From positions 21,527 to 85,526 of the forward strand of contig VGIW01000004.1 of the NCBI GenBank assembly GCA_016867715.1: 64,000 nt of DNA, written 5' to 3'. Positions 45,179 through 54,726 of the stretch are shown here, piece after piece. The translations under genes and the position numbers were made by a program. This DNA comes from Candidatus Eisenbacteria bacterium (GTDB taxonomy: Bacteria; Orphanbacterota; Orphanbacteria; Orphanbacterales; Orphanbacteraceae). The notes beneath the pieces were generated by a model. It was not told the DNA's origin. It searched no databases and saw only the letters and a list, made by a program, of their open reading frames with translations. How positions within the stretch are numbered: the stretch's first letter is position 1; every line of letters starts with the position of its first letter.

Positions 45179-46053
45179 ATCATTCTCCGCGCGGGTTCTC
45201 TCGGCGGGCCGAGTCCGCATCGTAGGGCGTCTTTCGATCGGGCGCGAGATCGCGCGACATCCCGAACCCCCCTCCCCACGCGCAGGCGCGCCGGAGACTG
45301 AGGCAGCGGCTGCTTTCCCTCTCACGCCCCCACGAGGCTCCGAACCCCCAGCCGATCGGCCGTTCGCCGCTCGAGACCGTCGGAGGGTTCGCTTCGGGCG
45401 CCGCGAAGGGTTCTTCACAGCTTCCTTCGCGCCGGCGCTCCCCGAGATCGATCATCCCTCGCTGAGGTACGGGTCTCTCTCGTTCCATCGGATCCGCTCC
45501 TTTCCGGTCGCTCGCACGCGAGGACTTCCACGCACGCTCTTCTTCAACTTATCGGCAGGATTCCGCTTTCGTCGACTCAGAATCATCGAGAGCGAAGCTG
45601 CACTAGGTACACGGAGCCTTTGCGTGGTACAGGACTCTAACGTCAATCCGTCAGAAGTGTGCTCCTCGCGCGGCCGCCGGGGCGCGGGGCGAGGGGGTGA
45701 ACCGGCGAGTTCCGCAGCGCACCGGGCCCTGCCGACCTGGCCACACGCCGTGGGCCCGGTGCGCGAGGACTGTCTGAGCCGGCACCCCCTTGCCCCGCGT
45801 CCCGGCCGAGAAAACACCGGTCGGCTCTTCCGGATCTAGGCTGGTTCTTCTCGGAAACAGGAGGGGGGAGGCTGCGTAGAGAGCCGTATACGAGGCGCGA
45901 GGCGCGGGTTTGAGCTGAACAGAATCCTCGGAAGCGGGGTCTTACCGAGAGGGCGCAACGGTCGGCGGCGCGCGAAGTCCTTCCCCTGTTCCCGCGGGGA
46001 GGGCCTTCCCGAACCCGCGCCGGGGCCCGGTTCTTCCGCCGGAGAAGCGAACA
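45179..46053. other. Large intergenic region, no gene recognised
   Basis: About 875 bases between tRNA-His and the exporter operon, the longest gene-free stretch apart from the repeat region. Frames on both strands are Arg/Pro/Ser-rich without family features. The part near 45460-45660 has visibly lower GC than the rest. I saw no tRNA, tmRNA, SRP RNA or RNase P motif and no clear promoter for the downstream operon, although one should lie here. Confidence 0.5.
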
Positions 46054-47142
46054 ATGAAGAAGGTCATTCTCGCGGGGGCCGCGCTCCTTCTGATCGCGGC
46101 CGGAGTCGTCGATGGGACGCGCGGCGCGAACGGGAAAAGCGAAGGGGGAACGCGCGTGCGGGTGGAAAGGGGCGCGATCGTCGACAAGGCGCTCGCGACC
46201 GGCCGAATCGTGCCGCGCGAGGAGGTGCAGGTGAAGTCGCAGATCTCGGGAATCGTGCGCGCCTGCTACGTCGAGGTGGGGGACGAGGTGCGGGAGGGCG
46301 AACGGCTGTTCGAAATCGCCCCCAACCCGACCCCGCTCGAGCGGACCGAGGCGGAGCGGAACGTGCAGCTCGCCGAGATCGCCTGCGACCGCTCGCGGTT
46401 GGAGCACGACCGCCGTGCCTCCCTCCTCGAGGACGGTCTCATCTCCCAGGAAGAATACGACGCCGCGCGCAAGCAGCTCGAGGGGGTCTCGGTGGAGAGG
46501 GATCTCGCGGTCGAACGGCTCGCCTTGATCAAAGAGGGGAAGATCCGGGGGAGCCGGGCGGTCGATTCGGTCATCCGCGCCCCGGCCTCGGGGACCGTTC
46601 TCGAGAGACTCGTCGATCCGGGCGAGCCGGTCGTCCCTCTCACCTCTTTCCAGGAGGGGACGGCTCTTCTCACCATTGCCGACATGAATGATTTAGTCTT
46701 CAAATGGACGGTCGACGAGATCGATGTCGGCAAGCTCGAGCCCGGACTCCCGGTGCGCATCCGCGTGGGGGCTCTGCCGAACGCGGAGATCGAGGGGAAG
46801 GTCGTCCGGATCGCTCCGAAGGCGAGAGAGGAGCAGGGGACGACCCTTTTCTCCGTCGAGGCGTCGATCGAGGAGGCCGGCGGCGCCCTTCTTCGGGCCG
46901 GTTACTCGGCGAACGCGGATGTCGTGATCCGCGAGAAGGTGGATGTGCTTCTCCTTCCGGAGCGGGTCGTCTCGTTCGAGGGGGAGAAAGCGTTCGTCGA
47001 GCTCCCGCCCCCGAGGTCCGGCGTGGAGCCGGAGAGGCGCGCGATCGAGGTGGGTCTCTCGGACGGCCTCCAAGTCGAGGTGCTCTCGGGGCTCGAGGAA
47101 GGGGACGAGGTCTGGCAGAGGCCGCCGAAAGAGATCGAGTAG
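46054..47142 (+). CDS. HlyD/MacA-type periplasmic adaptor of an ABC exporter
   Basis: 362 residues with an N-terminal membrane/signal segment (MKKVILAGAALLLIAAGVV). The lipoyl/barrel-sandwich halves flank an alpha-helical hairpin: VKSQISGIVRACYVEVGDEV, the helices ERTEAERNVQLAEIACDRSR and LISQEEYDAARKQLEG, and VIRAPASGTVLERLVDPGEP. A beta-barrel domain follows. MacA-like adaptors link an inner-membrane ABC transporter to an outer-membrane channel. It is followed within 6 bases by the permease and then the ATPase gene. Confidence 0.88.
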   Translation: MKKVILAGAALLLIAAGVVDGTRGANGKSEGGTRVRVERGAIVDKALATGRIVPREEVQVKSQISGIVRACYVEVGDEVREGERLFEIAPNPTPLERTEAERNVQLAEIACDRSRLEHDRRASLLEDGLISQEEYDAARKQLEGVSVERDLAVERLALIKEGKIRGSRAVDSVIRAPASGTVLERLVDPGEPVVPLTSFQEGTALLTIADMNDLVFKWTVDEIDVGKLEPGLPVRIRVGALPNAEIEGKVVRIAPKAREEQGTTLFSVEASIEEAGGALLRAGYSANADVVIREKVDVLLLPERVVSFEGEKAFVELPPPRSGVEPERRAIEVGLSDGLQVEVLSGLEEGDEVWQRPPKEIE

Positions 47143-47148
47143 TCGGCG

Positions 47149-48399
47149 ATGCGAACGGCGTTCTTCCGGCAGTTCCTGCGCGACGTGCGGGCTCAGAAGC
47201 TCCGTCTCACCCTCACCCTCTTCGGGATCGTCTGGGGGACGGTCTCCGTCGCTCTTCTCCTCGCGTTCGGCGAGGGGCTCCGCGCGAACGTGCTCAAGGA
47301 GATCCGGGGGCTCGGCGAGAACATCGTGATCGGCTGGCCGATGCGGACGAGCAAGCCGTGGCAGGGGCTCCCGCGGGGGAGGCAGATCCGCGTGACCGAG
47401 GAGGACATGGACCTCCTCGCGGCGGAGATCCCCGAGATCTCGTCCATCTCCGCCGAGTTCAGCACCTCCAGCGTCCGCTTCCGCGCGGGGCGGAACGTGA
47501 TCGTCCCCCAGCTCACCGGCGTGGAGCCCGCCTTCGGCGAGATGCGGAACCTGATTCCCGAGGCGGACGGCCGCTTCACGAACGATCTGGACCGGCAGCG
47601 CCGCCGCCGCTGCATCTTCCTCGGGGACGAGCTGAGGACCGACCTCTTCGGCGCGGAGAGCGCCGTCGGGCGCTATGTCTACCTGAACAACGTCCCCTTT
47701 CTCGTCGTCGGCGTCATGCGCGAGAAGAGGCAGATGGGGATGTACGGAGGTCCGGACGAAGACCACGCCGCCATCCCGTTGAGCACCTTTCAGGCGCTCT
47801 TCGGGGATCCGTATCTCGACGACATGGTGGTCAAGCCGCGCGACCCCAGCCGCGCGGAACACGTGAAGCGGCGGATCAACGAAGTCCTCGGGGCGAAGTA
47901 CCGGTTCGATCCCGAGGACTCGCGCGCGGTCTACGTATGGGACACGATCGAGAACGCGCGGACGTTTCTCAAGGTGATGTTCGGCATCGAGGTCTTTCTC
48001 GGGATCATCGGCGGTCTCACCCTTCTTATCGGCGGGATCGGGGTGGCGAACATCATGTACGCGGCGGTGAAACAAAGGACGCAGGCGATCGGCGTCCAGA
48101 TGGCGCTCGGGGCGTTTCGCGCCGACGTGATGGGCCCGATCGTTCTCGAGGCGGTCGCCATCACGTGCGTAGGGGGCGCGGCCGGGATCGCGGCCGGCTG
48201 GGGGATCGTGCAGGGGCTCGGCTTCGTGCAAGGGCATGTGGAAAGCCAGGCGATGGAGTTTATCGGTACGCCGACCTTCTCACTCCCCATCGCCGGGGTG
48301 ACGGTGCTCATTCTCGGAATGACCGGTCTTCTCGCCGGCTACTTCCCCTCTCGCCGCGCGGCGCGCGTGCAGCCGGCGGAAGCCCTGCGGCACGAGTAG
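47149..48399 (+). CDS. MacB/FtsX-family ABC transporter permease
   Basis: 416 residues. One N-terminal helix (LTLTLFGIVWGTVSVALLLA) is followed by a large periplasmic MacB core domain (~60-280) and three C-terminal helices of the FtsX domain (VFLGIIGGLTLLIGGIGVAN, IMYAAVKQRTQAIGVQMALG, and LIGGLLAGYFPSRRAARVQP-like end). The RAARVQPAEALRHE terminus is typical. Such permeases act as mechanotransmitters rather than channels, exporting peptides, lipoproteins or antibiotics. Substrate unknown. Confidence 0.88.
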   Translation: MRTAFFRQFLRDVRAQKLRLTLTLFGIVWGTVSVALLLAFGEGLRANVLKEIRGLGENIVIGWPMRTSKPWQGLPRGRQIRVTEEDMDLLAAEIPEISSISAEFSTSSVRFRAGRNVIVPQLTGVEPAFGEMRNLIPEADGRFTNDLDRQRRRRCIFLGDELRTDLFGAESAVGRYVYLNNVPFLVVGVMREKRQMGMYGGPDEDHAAIPLSTFQALFGDPYLDDMVVKPRDPSRAEHVKRRINEVLGAKYRFDPEDSRAVYVWDTIENARTFLKVMFGIEVFLGIIGGLTLLIGGIGVANIMYAAVKQRTQAIGVQMALGAFRADVMGPIVLEAVAITCVGGAAGIAAGWGIVQGLGFVQGHVESQAMEFIGTPTFSLPIAGVTVLILGMTGLLAGYFPSRRAARVQPAEALRHE

Positions 48400-48412
48400 A
48401 GGAGACCAGAGG

Positions 48413-49137
48413 ATGCTCGCAAAGAAGAACGCGAACGGAGGCGCGGCAGGAACGAACGGATCCCTCATCGAGCTTATGGGGATCCGTAAAGTCTATCGGA
48501 CGGGAGCGCTCGACGTCGAGGCGCTCTGCGGAATCGATCTCGCGGTCCGAGGAAACGAGTTCGTCGCGATCGTCGGTCCCTCCGGCTCCGGGAAGTCGAC
48601 GCTCATGAACATCCTCGGCTGCCTCGACACGCCGACCGAGGGCTCGTATCTTCTCCGCGGCGAGGAAGTCGCCCGCTTCTCGCCCGATCGCCTCGCCGAG
48701 ACCCGGAACCGTCATGTAGGGTTCGTCTTTCAAAACTTCAACCTTCTCCCGCAGATCACGGCTTACGAGAACGTCGAGATGCCGCTCCTCTTCCGGGGGA
48801 CGGGAACGAGGGAGCGGAGGGAGCGGGTCGAGAGGCTCTTCGAGCAGGTGGCGCTCATCGACCGGATGAAGCACAGGCCGACCGAGCTCTCGCGAGGCCA
48901 GATGCAGCGGGTCGCGATCGCACGCGCGCTCGCCTGCGATCCGGACATCATCCTCGCGGACGAGCCGACTCGGAACCTCGATTCCGGATCGGGCCGGGAC
49001 ATCGTTCATCTCTTCGAGGAGCTTTGGAGGGGGGGCGGACCGTCCTTCTCATCACACACGACGAATCGATCGCGAAGAGAACCCGTCGGATCGTGCAGCT
49101 CCAAGACGGGAAGGTCGTCGGGGACGCGCGGACGTAG
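48413..49137 (+). pseudogene. MacB-type ABC ATPase gene with -1 frameshift near its 3' end
   Basis: The frame from 48413 encodes a normal ABC ATPase: Walker A VGPSGSGKSTLMNILGCLD, Q-loop FVFQNFNLLP, signature LSRGQMQRVAIARA, Walker B IILADEPTRNLDS. At about 49027-49036 a G-tract (A followed by seven Gs) shifts the frame. Adding one G restores RTVLLITHDESIAKRTRRI, with the H-loop His, then VQLQDGKVVGDART and a TAG at 49135-49137. Uncorrected, the frame runs on as nonsense to 49717. Two near-invariant Gly residues are also Arg (LSGGQ to LSRGQ; EPTGNLD to EPTRNLD). Either a sequencing error or a decaying gene. Confidence 0.8.
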
Positions 49138-49156
49138 CTTGGAACCTACGCGCGGC

Positions 49157-51856
49157 TCATCCGAGAGGGAACCAGTAGCTCATCTTGAGAACGAAGAGGT
49201 TTTCCCCCCCCGCGCCGAAGCTCTCCCAAAGATCGCGCCCCCCGACGAGCGCCCCGCTCGCCGTTCTCGACTCGCGGTTCTGCTGCCAGACGAGAAAGAG
49301 CGTGCTCCCCTTTCGCCATTCCCAGCGGAGGACGACGTTGCTCCGGAAGGACAGAACGTTGAAGTCCTGGTTATCGATCGTAAAGGTCGCGCCGTCGACC
49401 GCGACCGTTCGCGATCCATCGTCGTTCACGACAAGGGTCGAGCCGCCCTCCTTGCCGTACGTGAGGATCGATCGATCGCGCGGCCGGCGGAGCTCCCCGT
49501 GGTCGAAGTGGCGTCCGCTCGAGGCGAAGGGCTCGGCGTAAACCTCGAGCGTGAGATCCGGGGTCGCCGCGCAGTTCACGCGGAATCGGGCGGAGAGGGT
49601 CCCCTGCTCGATCCAGGAGAAGACGTAGCGCCTTCCGTAGGTCTCTTCGGGCCCTCCGTCCCACGAGCCGATGTACTGGCGCGCGATGCGCGAGTAGATG
49701 TACCTCGGTTCGACTGAAAGCTCCCATCTCCCTCCGGTTCTCGTCGAGAGGCTTCCGCGGAAGACCCCGATCTTCGCCCCCGCCTCGTTCCCCTGGATTT
49801 CCGACTCGACGAGCCAGCGCGCGTCGGAAGCCCAGCTGTTCGAGGCGCCGATCCACGACGACCATCCGCGGAACCTCTGCATGAGAGGGCCGCCGCGCGT
49901 AAGGTCGTCGCTCAGGTTCCTCGGCGTCCCCCAGATCCCGCACCAGCCGCTCCAGTGGTTGTTCCACGTGCAGTTGAAGGAGAGATCCGCGCTCCGGTGC
50001 GTCCGAACCCCGCCGTAGTTCCACTCCTGATAGGTTCCGAGGTTGATGGAATACTCGCGAAAGATCCGTCCCGGCTTCGTCTCCCGATACTTGAGGTTCC
50101 CTCCTCCCCCGATGTCGTCGGCGGATTGCAGACGCCCTGCGTCGTTGGTTTCGAATCCCGGCGATTCCCCGTTGACGCCGGCCTCCCACAGCCAATGCTC
50201 GCCGGAGACGCGCGAGGCAGAGAGCGAGAACGTGTTCCCGGAGAGGGACGTCCGCGAGGAGTCGAGCGTCACGTGCGAGGCATCGGGGCGCTGGAAGTAA
50301 TGCGCGCTCGACCGCTGCACCCTCGCGATCGCCCCCGAATCGCCCTCGACGAAACTGAAGCCGGCGTATCCCGTGAGCGCGTATTCCTTGTCGCGCGTCG
50401 TGAGCTTCCAGTCGGCGCCGCCCGCCACGGCGCGGCGCGCGAGGTCGTTCCGGAGATCCTCTCCCTCGGCGATCTTCCGCTCGACGCCGGTGAGGATCAC
50501 CCCCGCGGTCGATCGGCTCTCGCCGAACTCCTGCTGGAGCCTGAGGACCCCGTAGCCGGCGAGCGGCTCGACGAGAACCTCCTCCCGCGCCCCGTTCGTG
50601 CTCGAGGCGGTCCGCGCGCGCTCCTCGTCGGTGACCGCGGCGAGCGCTCCGATCGAAAGTCCTCCCGCGAGCCGCCCGGTCGCTTTCATCGCCCCCAGGA
50701 TCGTCGTGTTCTCCGGCGAATCGATCCAGTCCGCGTCCGGCTCGCCGCGCGGGCGCGCGCCGATCCGCCTCGAGTAGAACCACGCCGCTCCGTCGCCGGC
50801 GAGGAGCCGGTTCCCCTCGACGAAGAACGGCCTTCGTTCCTCGAAGTAGGTTTCGTACGCGCTGAGGTTCACCTCCGCCGGATCCGCCTCGATCTGCCCG
50901 AAGTCCGGATTGATTGTCCCATCAAGCGTGAGGTTCGGGCCGAGCCCCATCTTGAGATCGGTCCCCGCGCGCCCGCGGAAGGACTGCTTCATAGTAAAAG
51001 GATCGTCCGGGTCGATCGCTCCGGCGAAGCGCGCGTCGGCGGCGGCGTACGGGAGAAGCTCGATGCGCCGCGACGGCCGGATCCCACGAATCCCGCGGAG
51101 CTCTCCGAAACGGGACGCCCATCCGGTCTCGTTCTTCGGGATGCACACCCAATAAGCGTCCTCGTTCCGGTCCGGCATCCATCGGTTCATGTTGAGCCCG
51201 AAGACCGGCTCCCCGCGCTCCGTGAAGCGAAGCTGGGAGAAGGGAATCCGCATTTCCGCCGTCCAGCCCTCCTCGCTCCTCGACGCGCGCGCCTCCCAGA
51301 CCGGATCGAACGAGTAGTCCCGATCGTGCTCGGCGTCTCCCGGATGGAAGTAGTCGATCCGCACGCCGGATGCGGTCACGGCGAAGCTCGCCGAGGTGCG
51401 GCGGTCGTGATAGGTGTCGAGGCAGACGATGAGGCGCTCGGCGTTCCCTGAGTTGTCGCGCCGGCTCACGATCGAGCGGATCTCGCCGCCGCCGATCTCC
51501 ATCCGCGCGCCGACGTAGAGGGCTTCGTCGTCGAAGAGGAACGCGACCTCCGTCCTCCTCGTCGAGGGCTCCCCTTCGTTCGGGGTCTTCTGGACGAAAC
51601 CGGAAACCGGTTCCGCTTCGCCCCACGCCGGCTCGTCCAGCATCCCGTCGACGCGGACCGCCCCGCGCTTGATTCTCGAGGCATGCGCGACCCGCGGCTC
51701 TTCCGCGCGCGCGCGCCCCGGGCCCGCGAGAAGAGAGAGAGCGAGAAGAACGGAGAGAGGCGGGCGAATGGCTCCCGGACGCGGCGTTCCGTGGATCAAG
51801 GCGCGCACATCCCCCTTCCGAATCACGGAGAGCGTCGCCCGGCAGGCGAGCGGCAT
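49157..51856 (-). CDS. CBM9-like / DUF5916 outer-membrane protein
   Basis: 899 residues. The signal peptide is clear (PPLSVLLALSLLAGPGRARA before EEP), but the start is uncertain; a GTG at 51808 behind GGAAGGGGG would give a shorter leader than the ATG at 51856. Residues ~55-240 are a CBM9-like sugar-binding fold (VRVDGMLDEPAWGEAEPVSG; VAFLFDDEALYVGARM; EEGWTAEMRIPFSQLRF). The rest is the DUF5916 region (GLGPNLTLDGTINPDFGQIE; ADPAEVNLSAYETYFEERRP; FFVEGNRLL), followed by alternating beta strands ending KMSYWFPLG, consistent with an outer-membrane barrel. Convergent with the exporter operon. Function of the family is not established. Confidence 0.83.
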   Translation of the reverse strand: MPLACRATLSVIRKGDVRALIHGTPRPGAIRPPLSVLLALSLLAGPGRARAEEPRVAHASRIKRGAVRVDGMLDEPAWGEAEPVSGFVQKTPNEGEPSTRRTEVAFLFDDEALYVGARMEIGGGEIRSIVSRRDNSGNAERLIVCLDTYHDRRTSASFAVTASGVRIDYFHPGDAEHDRDYSFDPVWEARASRSEEGWTAEMRIPFSQLRFTERGEPVFGLNMNRWMPDRNEDAYWVCIPKNETGWASRFGELRGIRGIRPSRRIELLPYAAADARFAGAIDPDDPFTMKQSFRGRAGTDLKMGLGPNLTLDGTINPDFGQIEADPAEVNLSAYETYFEERRPFFVEGNRLLAGDGAAWFYSRRIGARPRGEPDADWIDSPENTTILGAMKATGRLAGGLSIGALAAVTDEERARTASSTNGAREEVLVEPLAGYGVLRLQQEFGESRSTAGVILTGVERKIAEGEDLRNDLARRAVAGGADWKLTTRDKEYALTGYAGFSFVEGDSGAIARVQRSSAHYFQRPDASHVTLDSSRTSLSGNTFSLSASRVSGEHWLWEAGVNGESPGFETNDAGRLQSADDIGGGGNLKYRETKPGRIFREYSINLGTYQEWNYGGVRTHRSADLSFNCTWNNHWSGWCGIWGTPRNLSDDLTRGGPLMQRFRGWSSWIGASNSWASDARWLVESEIQGNEAGAKIGVFRGSLSTRTGGRWELSVEPRYIYSRIARQYIGSWDGGPEETYGRRYVFSWIEQGTLSARFRVNCAATPDLTLEVYAEPFASSGRHFDHGELRRPRDRSILTYGKEGGSTLVVNDDGSRTVAVDGATFTIDNQDFNVLSFRSNVVLRWEWRKGSTLFLVWQQNRESRTASGALVGGRDLWESFGAGGENLFVLKMSYWFPLG

Positions 51857-52061
51857 CGAACGATCCGACGAGTCGTTCCCCGCGAGCGTTCAACCATTCG
51901 GCGTCTTCCCCCCGCGGGGTTCGCCGATCCGCCGCGAAAACTTCACCCAATCCTAACAGACGGGGGAGTATGATCGGGCGGGAGATCCTGGGGAGCGGCC
52001 GGTCCCGAGGGGGCGACGATCGGCGCCCGCGCGGACGGTTTGCATCGGGAGGGAAGCGCGA

Positions 52062-52760
52062 ATGGGAGCTCCGCGAATCCTCGTCATTGAGGACGAGCCG
52101 GATATCGTCGAGGTCCTTACCTACAACCTCACGCGGGAGGGGTACCATGTCCTCTCCGCGAAGGACGGCGAGGAGGGGCTCCGCAAGGCGCGCCAGGAAG
52201 GCCCTTCTCTCGTTCTGCTCGACCTCATGCTTCCCGGCATCGACGGGGTCGAGATCTGCCGCCGGCTCAAGGCGGACCGGGCGACCCGCGCGACCCCGAT
52301 CATCATGGTGACGGCGAAAGGGGACGAGAGCGACGTCGTTCTCGGGCTCGGCCTCGGGGCCGATGACTACGTGAAGAAACCCTTTAGCCCAAAAGAAGTC
52401 GTTGCGCGCGTGCGGGCGGTTCTCCGGCGCGCCGTGGAGAGAGGGGCGGATCTCAAGGGGGAACGCCTCGCGGTTCGGGGACTGTTGATCGATCAGCGGC
52501 GGCACGAGATGCGGGTGGACGGGAAGAAGATCGATCTCACGCCGACCGAGTTTCGCCTCCTTCGAGCGCTCGCCGCCCGCCCGGGCGAGGTTTTCGAGCG
52601 CCAGGAGCTGCTCGGCCACGCGGTCGGCCCGGACACGATCGTTGTCGATCGGAGCGTCGACGTGCACGTCAACTCGATTCGCAAGAAGCTCGGCAAGCAC
52701 CGCGATCTCATCCAGACCGTTCGGGGAGTCGGCTACCGTTTCGCGGATCGGAAGGGCTAG
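52062..52760 (+). CDS. phoB: OmpR/PhoB-family response regulator
   Basis: 232 residues. The receiver domain has the acidic pair Glu10/Asp11, phosphoacceptor Asp54 (VLLDLMLPG), Thr84 and Lys106 (DDYVKKPFSP). The C-terminal winged helix (IDLTPTEFRLLRALAARPGE, VDRSVDVHVNSIRKKLGK, IQTVRGVGYRF) binds DNA. Pairing with a PhoR-like kinase 6 bases downstream suggests phosphate control, but no pst or phoU gene lies here, so the signal is inferred. Confidence 0.88.
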   Translation: MGAPRILVIEDEPDIVEVLTYNLTREGYHVLSAKDGEEGLRKARQEGPSLVLLDLMLPGIDGVEICRRLKADRATRATPIIMVTAKGDESDVVLGLGLGADDYVKKPFSPKEVVARVRAVLRRAVERGADLKGERLAVRGLLIDQRRHEMRVDGKKIDLTPTEFRLLRALAARPGEVFERQELLGHAVGPDTIVVDRSVDVHVNSIRKKLGKHRDLIQTVRGVGYRFADRKG

Positions 52761-52766
52761 CCGGGG

Positions 52767-54596
52767 ATGATCCGCTCCCGCTTTGTTTGGCGGCTCTACG
52801 CCGGCTACGTGGCGCTCATTCTCCTCACCGCCTCTCTCATCGGCTTCTTCGTTTCGCGCAACATCGTCGGGCAATCGCTCCAAGACATGGAGCACGATCT
52901 CCGAACCCAGGGGCTCTTCCTCGCCCGCGTGTATCGACAGGCGCTCGCGGACGGTGATCTCTCGCGCCTTCCCGAAGAGGTGCGCGAGATGGGGAGGGAA
53001 ACGGAGAGCCGCCTCACGGTGATCGGGGCGGACGGAACGGTTCTCGCCGACTCAGAGGCGGATCCCGGGCGGATGGACGACCACGGGTCGCGAGCGGAGA
53101 TCCTCTCCGCGCGGGAATCGGGCATCGGATCGAGCACGCGCTACAGCGAGACCGTGCGAAGAGAGATGATGTACGTCGCGATCTCCGTTCGCGAGGAAGG
53201 GGAGGAGATCGTGGGGTACGTCCGCGCCGCTTTCCCGCTCGTCGACGTTTCGCGCCGGCTCGCCCACATCCGGAACGTCATCGCCGCGATCGCGGGGCTC
53301 TCCTCGTTCGCGGCGCTCCTCCTCGGCTTCTTGTTCGCCCGGCGCGTGACGGGGCCGCTCCGCGAGATGACCCGCGCGGCAATCGCGGTCGCGGGAGGAG
53401 ACTACGCGCACGAATTCGAGATCCGCTCGGGGGACGAGATCGGGACGCTCGGCCGCGCGTTCAACACGATGATCGAACAGCTCCGCTCGCGCGTGGAGAC
53501 GATCGCCCTCGATCGGAACAAGCTCTTCGCGATTCTCTCGAGCATGGTCGAGGGGGTTGTCGCGATCGACCGGGAGGAGAAGGTCCTCCACCTCAACCTC
53601 GCCGCGGCCCGAATCCTCGATGTGGAGTGGGAGCGGGCGATCGGCAACAAGATCGCGGACGTGACCGGGGTGCGCGAAGTGCGGGAGACGCTCGCGCGCG
53701 CGATCCGCGAGGAGAGGGAGATCACGCTGGAAACAAAGCTTCAAACCGCCGCCGGGAAGCGGAAGATCGAGATGCGCGCATCCCCTCTTCGGGACAGCGA
53801 CGAGCGCCTCGCGGGGGCTGTGCTCGTCTTCAACGACATGACCGAGCTCCGCCGTCTCGAGGCGGTGAGGCGCGACTTCGTGGCGAACGTCTCCCACGAG
53901 CTGAAGACACCGGTCACGGCGATCCGCGGGCTCGTCGAGACGCTTATCGACGACGCGGAGATGCCCCCCGACCGGAAGCTCGACTTCCTCCGGCGAGTTC
54001 ACGACCAGTCGATGCGGCTCTCCTCCCTCGTCACCGACCTCCTCACGGTCTCGCGCGTCGAGTCGAGAGAGTGGGCGCCGGAGATCGAGCGGATCGATCT
54101 CCGCGACACGGCAAGGCGCTCGATGCGGAACCTCCGCGCGCTCGGAGAGACGAAAGGTCTCGTGATGGAGACCGATCTTCCGGCGGAACCGGTGTTCGCC
54201 TACGTGGATGCCGACGCGATGCGCCAAGTCGTCGACAACCTCCTCGACAACGCCGTCAAGTACACGCCGGCTGGAGGACGCGTGCGGGTTCGCGTGCGGC
54301 CCGACGGAGCGCGAGCCGTCGTCGAGGTGGAGGACAACGGGGTCGGCATTCATCCGAAGTACCATGCGCGCATCTTCGAGCGCTTCTATCGGATCGACAA
54401 GGCACGATCGCGGGAGCTCGGAGGGACCGGCCTCGGGCTCGCGATCGTGAAGCACCTCGTCCTCGCGCAAGGAGGGACGATCGAGGTGGAGAGCGAAGAG
54501 GGGAAGGGGAGCGTGTTTCGCGTCCGCATGCCCCAGAACGCCCCCGCCGCTCCGAGCCGTCCGGCGCCGACCCTCTTCGGGAACCGCGAGGGCTGA
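52767..54596 (+). CDS. phoR: PhoR-type sensor histidine kinase
   Basis: 609 residues. Two membrane helices (near residues 10-30 and 170-195) enclose a periplasmic sensor domain. A HAMP linker follows (RRVTGPLREMTRAAIAVAGG ... IGTLGRAFNTMIEQL), then a PAS domain (LSSMVEGVVAIDREEKVLHL), HisKA with phospho-acceptor His377 (FVANVSHELKTPVTAIRGL) and HATPase_c with N-box DNLLDNAVKYTPAGG and G-boxes DNGVGIHPK and GGTGLGLAIVKHL. It phosphorylates the neighbouring regulator. The domain order equals that of PhoR/WalK-type kinases. Confidence 0.9.
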   Translation: MIRSRFVWRLYAGYVALILLTASLIGFFVSRNIVGQSLQDMEHDLRTQGLFLARVYRQALADGDLSRLPEEVREMGRETESRLTVIGADGTVLADSEADPGRMDDHGSRAEILSARESGIGSSTRYSETVRREMMYVAISVREEGEEIVGYVRAAFPLVDVSRRLAHIRNVIAAIAGLSSFAALLLGFLFARRVTGPLREMTRAAIAVAGGDYAHEFEIRSGDEIGTLGRAFNTMIEQLRSRVETIALDRNKLFAILSSMVEGVVAIDREEKVLHLNLAAARILDVEWERAIGNKIADVTGVREVRETLARAIREEREITLETKLQTAAGKRKIEMRASPLRDSDERLAGAVLVFNDMTELRRLEAVRRDFVANVSHELKTPVTAIRGLVETLIDDAEMPPDRKLDFLRRVHDQSMRLSSLVTDLLTVSRVESREWAPEIERIDLRDTARRSMRNLRALGETKGLVMETDLPAEPVFAYVDADAMRQVVDNLLDNAVKYTPAGGRVRVRVRPDGARAVVEVEDNGVGIHPKYHARIFERFYRIDKARSRELGGTGLGLAIVKHLVLAQGGTIEVESEEGKGSVFRVRMPQNAPAAPSRPAPTLFGNREG

Positions 54597-54726
54597 TCCG
54601 CGCGAGATCTTGCGGGACGGGCCGCGCTTCCTCGGGGCTTGTCTCTCTCGAAACCGGCGCCGGATCCCCGCCCCGCATCGGACAGTGCATACCTTGGTGT
54701 CCCCGGAACTCCCGTTCCGGTCCATC

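Noticed and set aside
49138..49717. C-terminal extension of the ABC ATPase
   Set aside because: This is out-of-frame sequence after the G-tract frameshift; the true end is at 49137, and the extension lies antisense to the DUF5916 gene.
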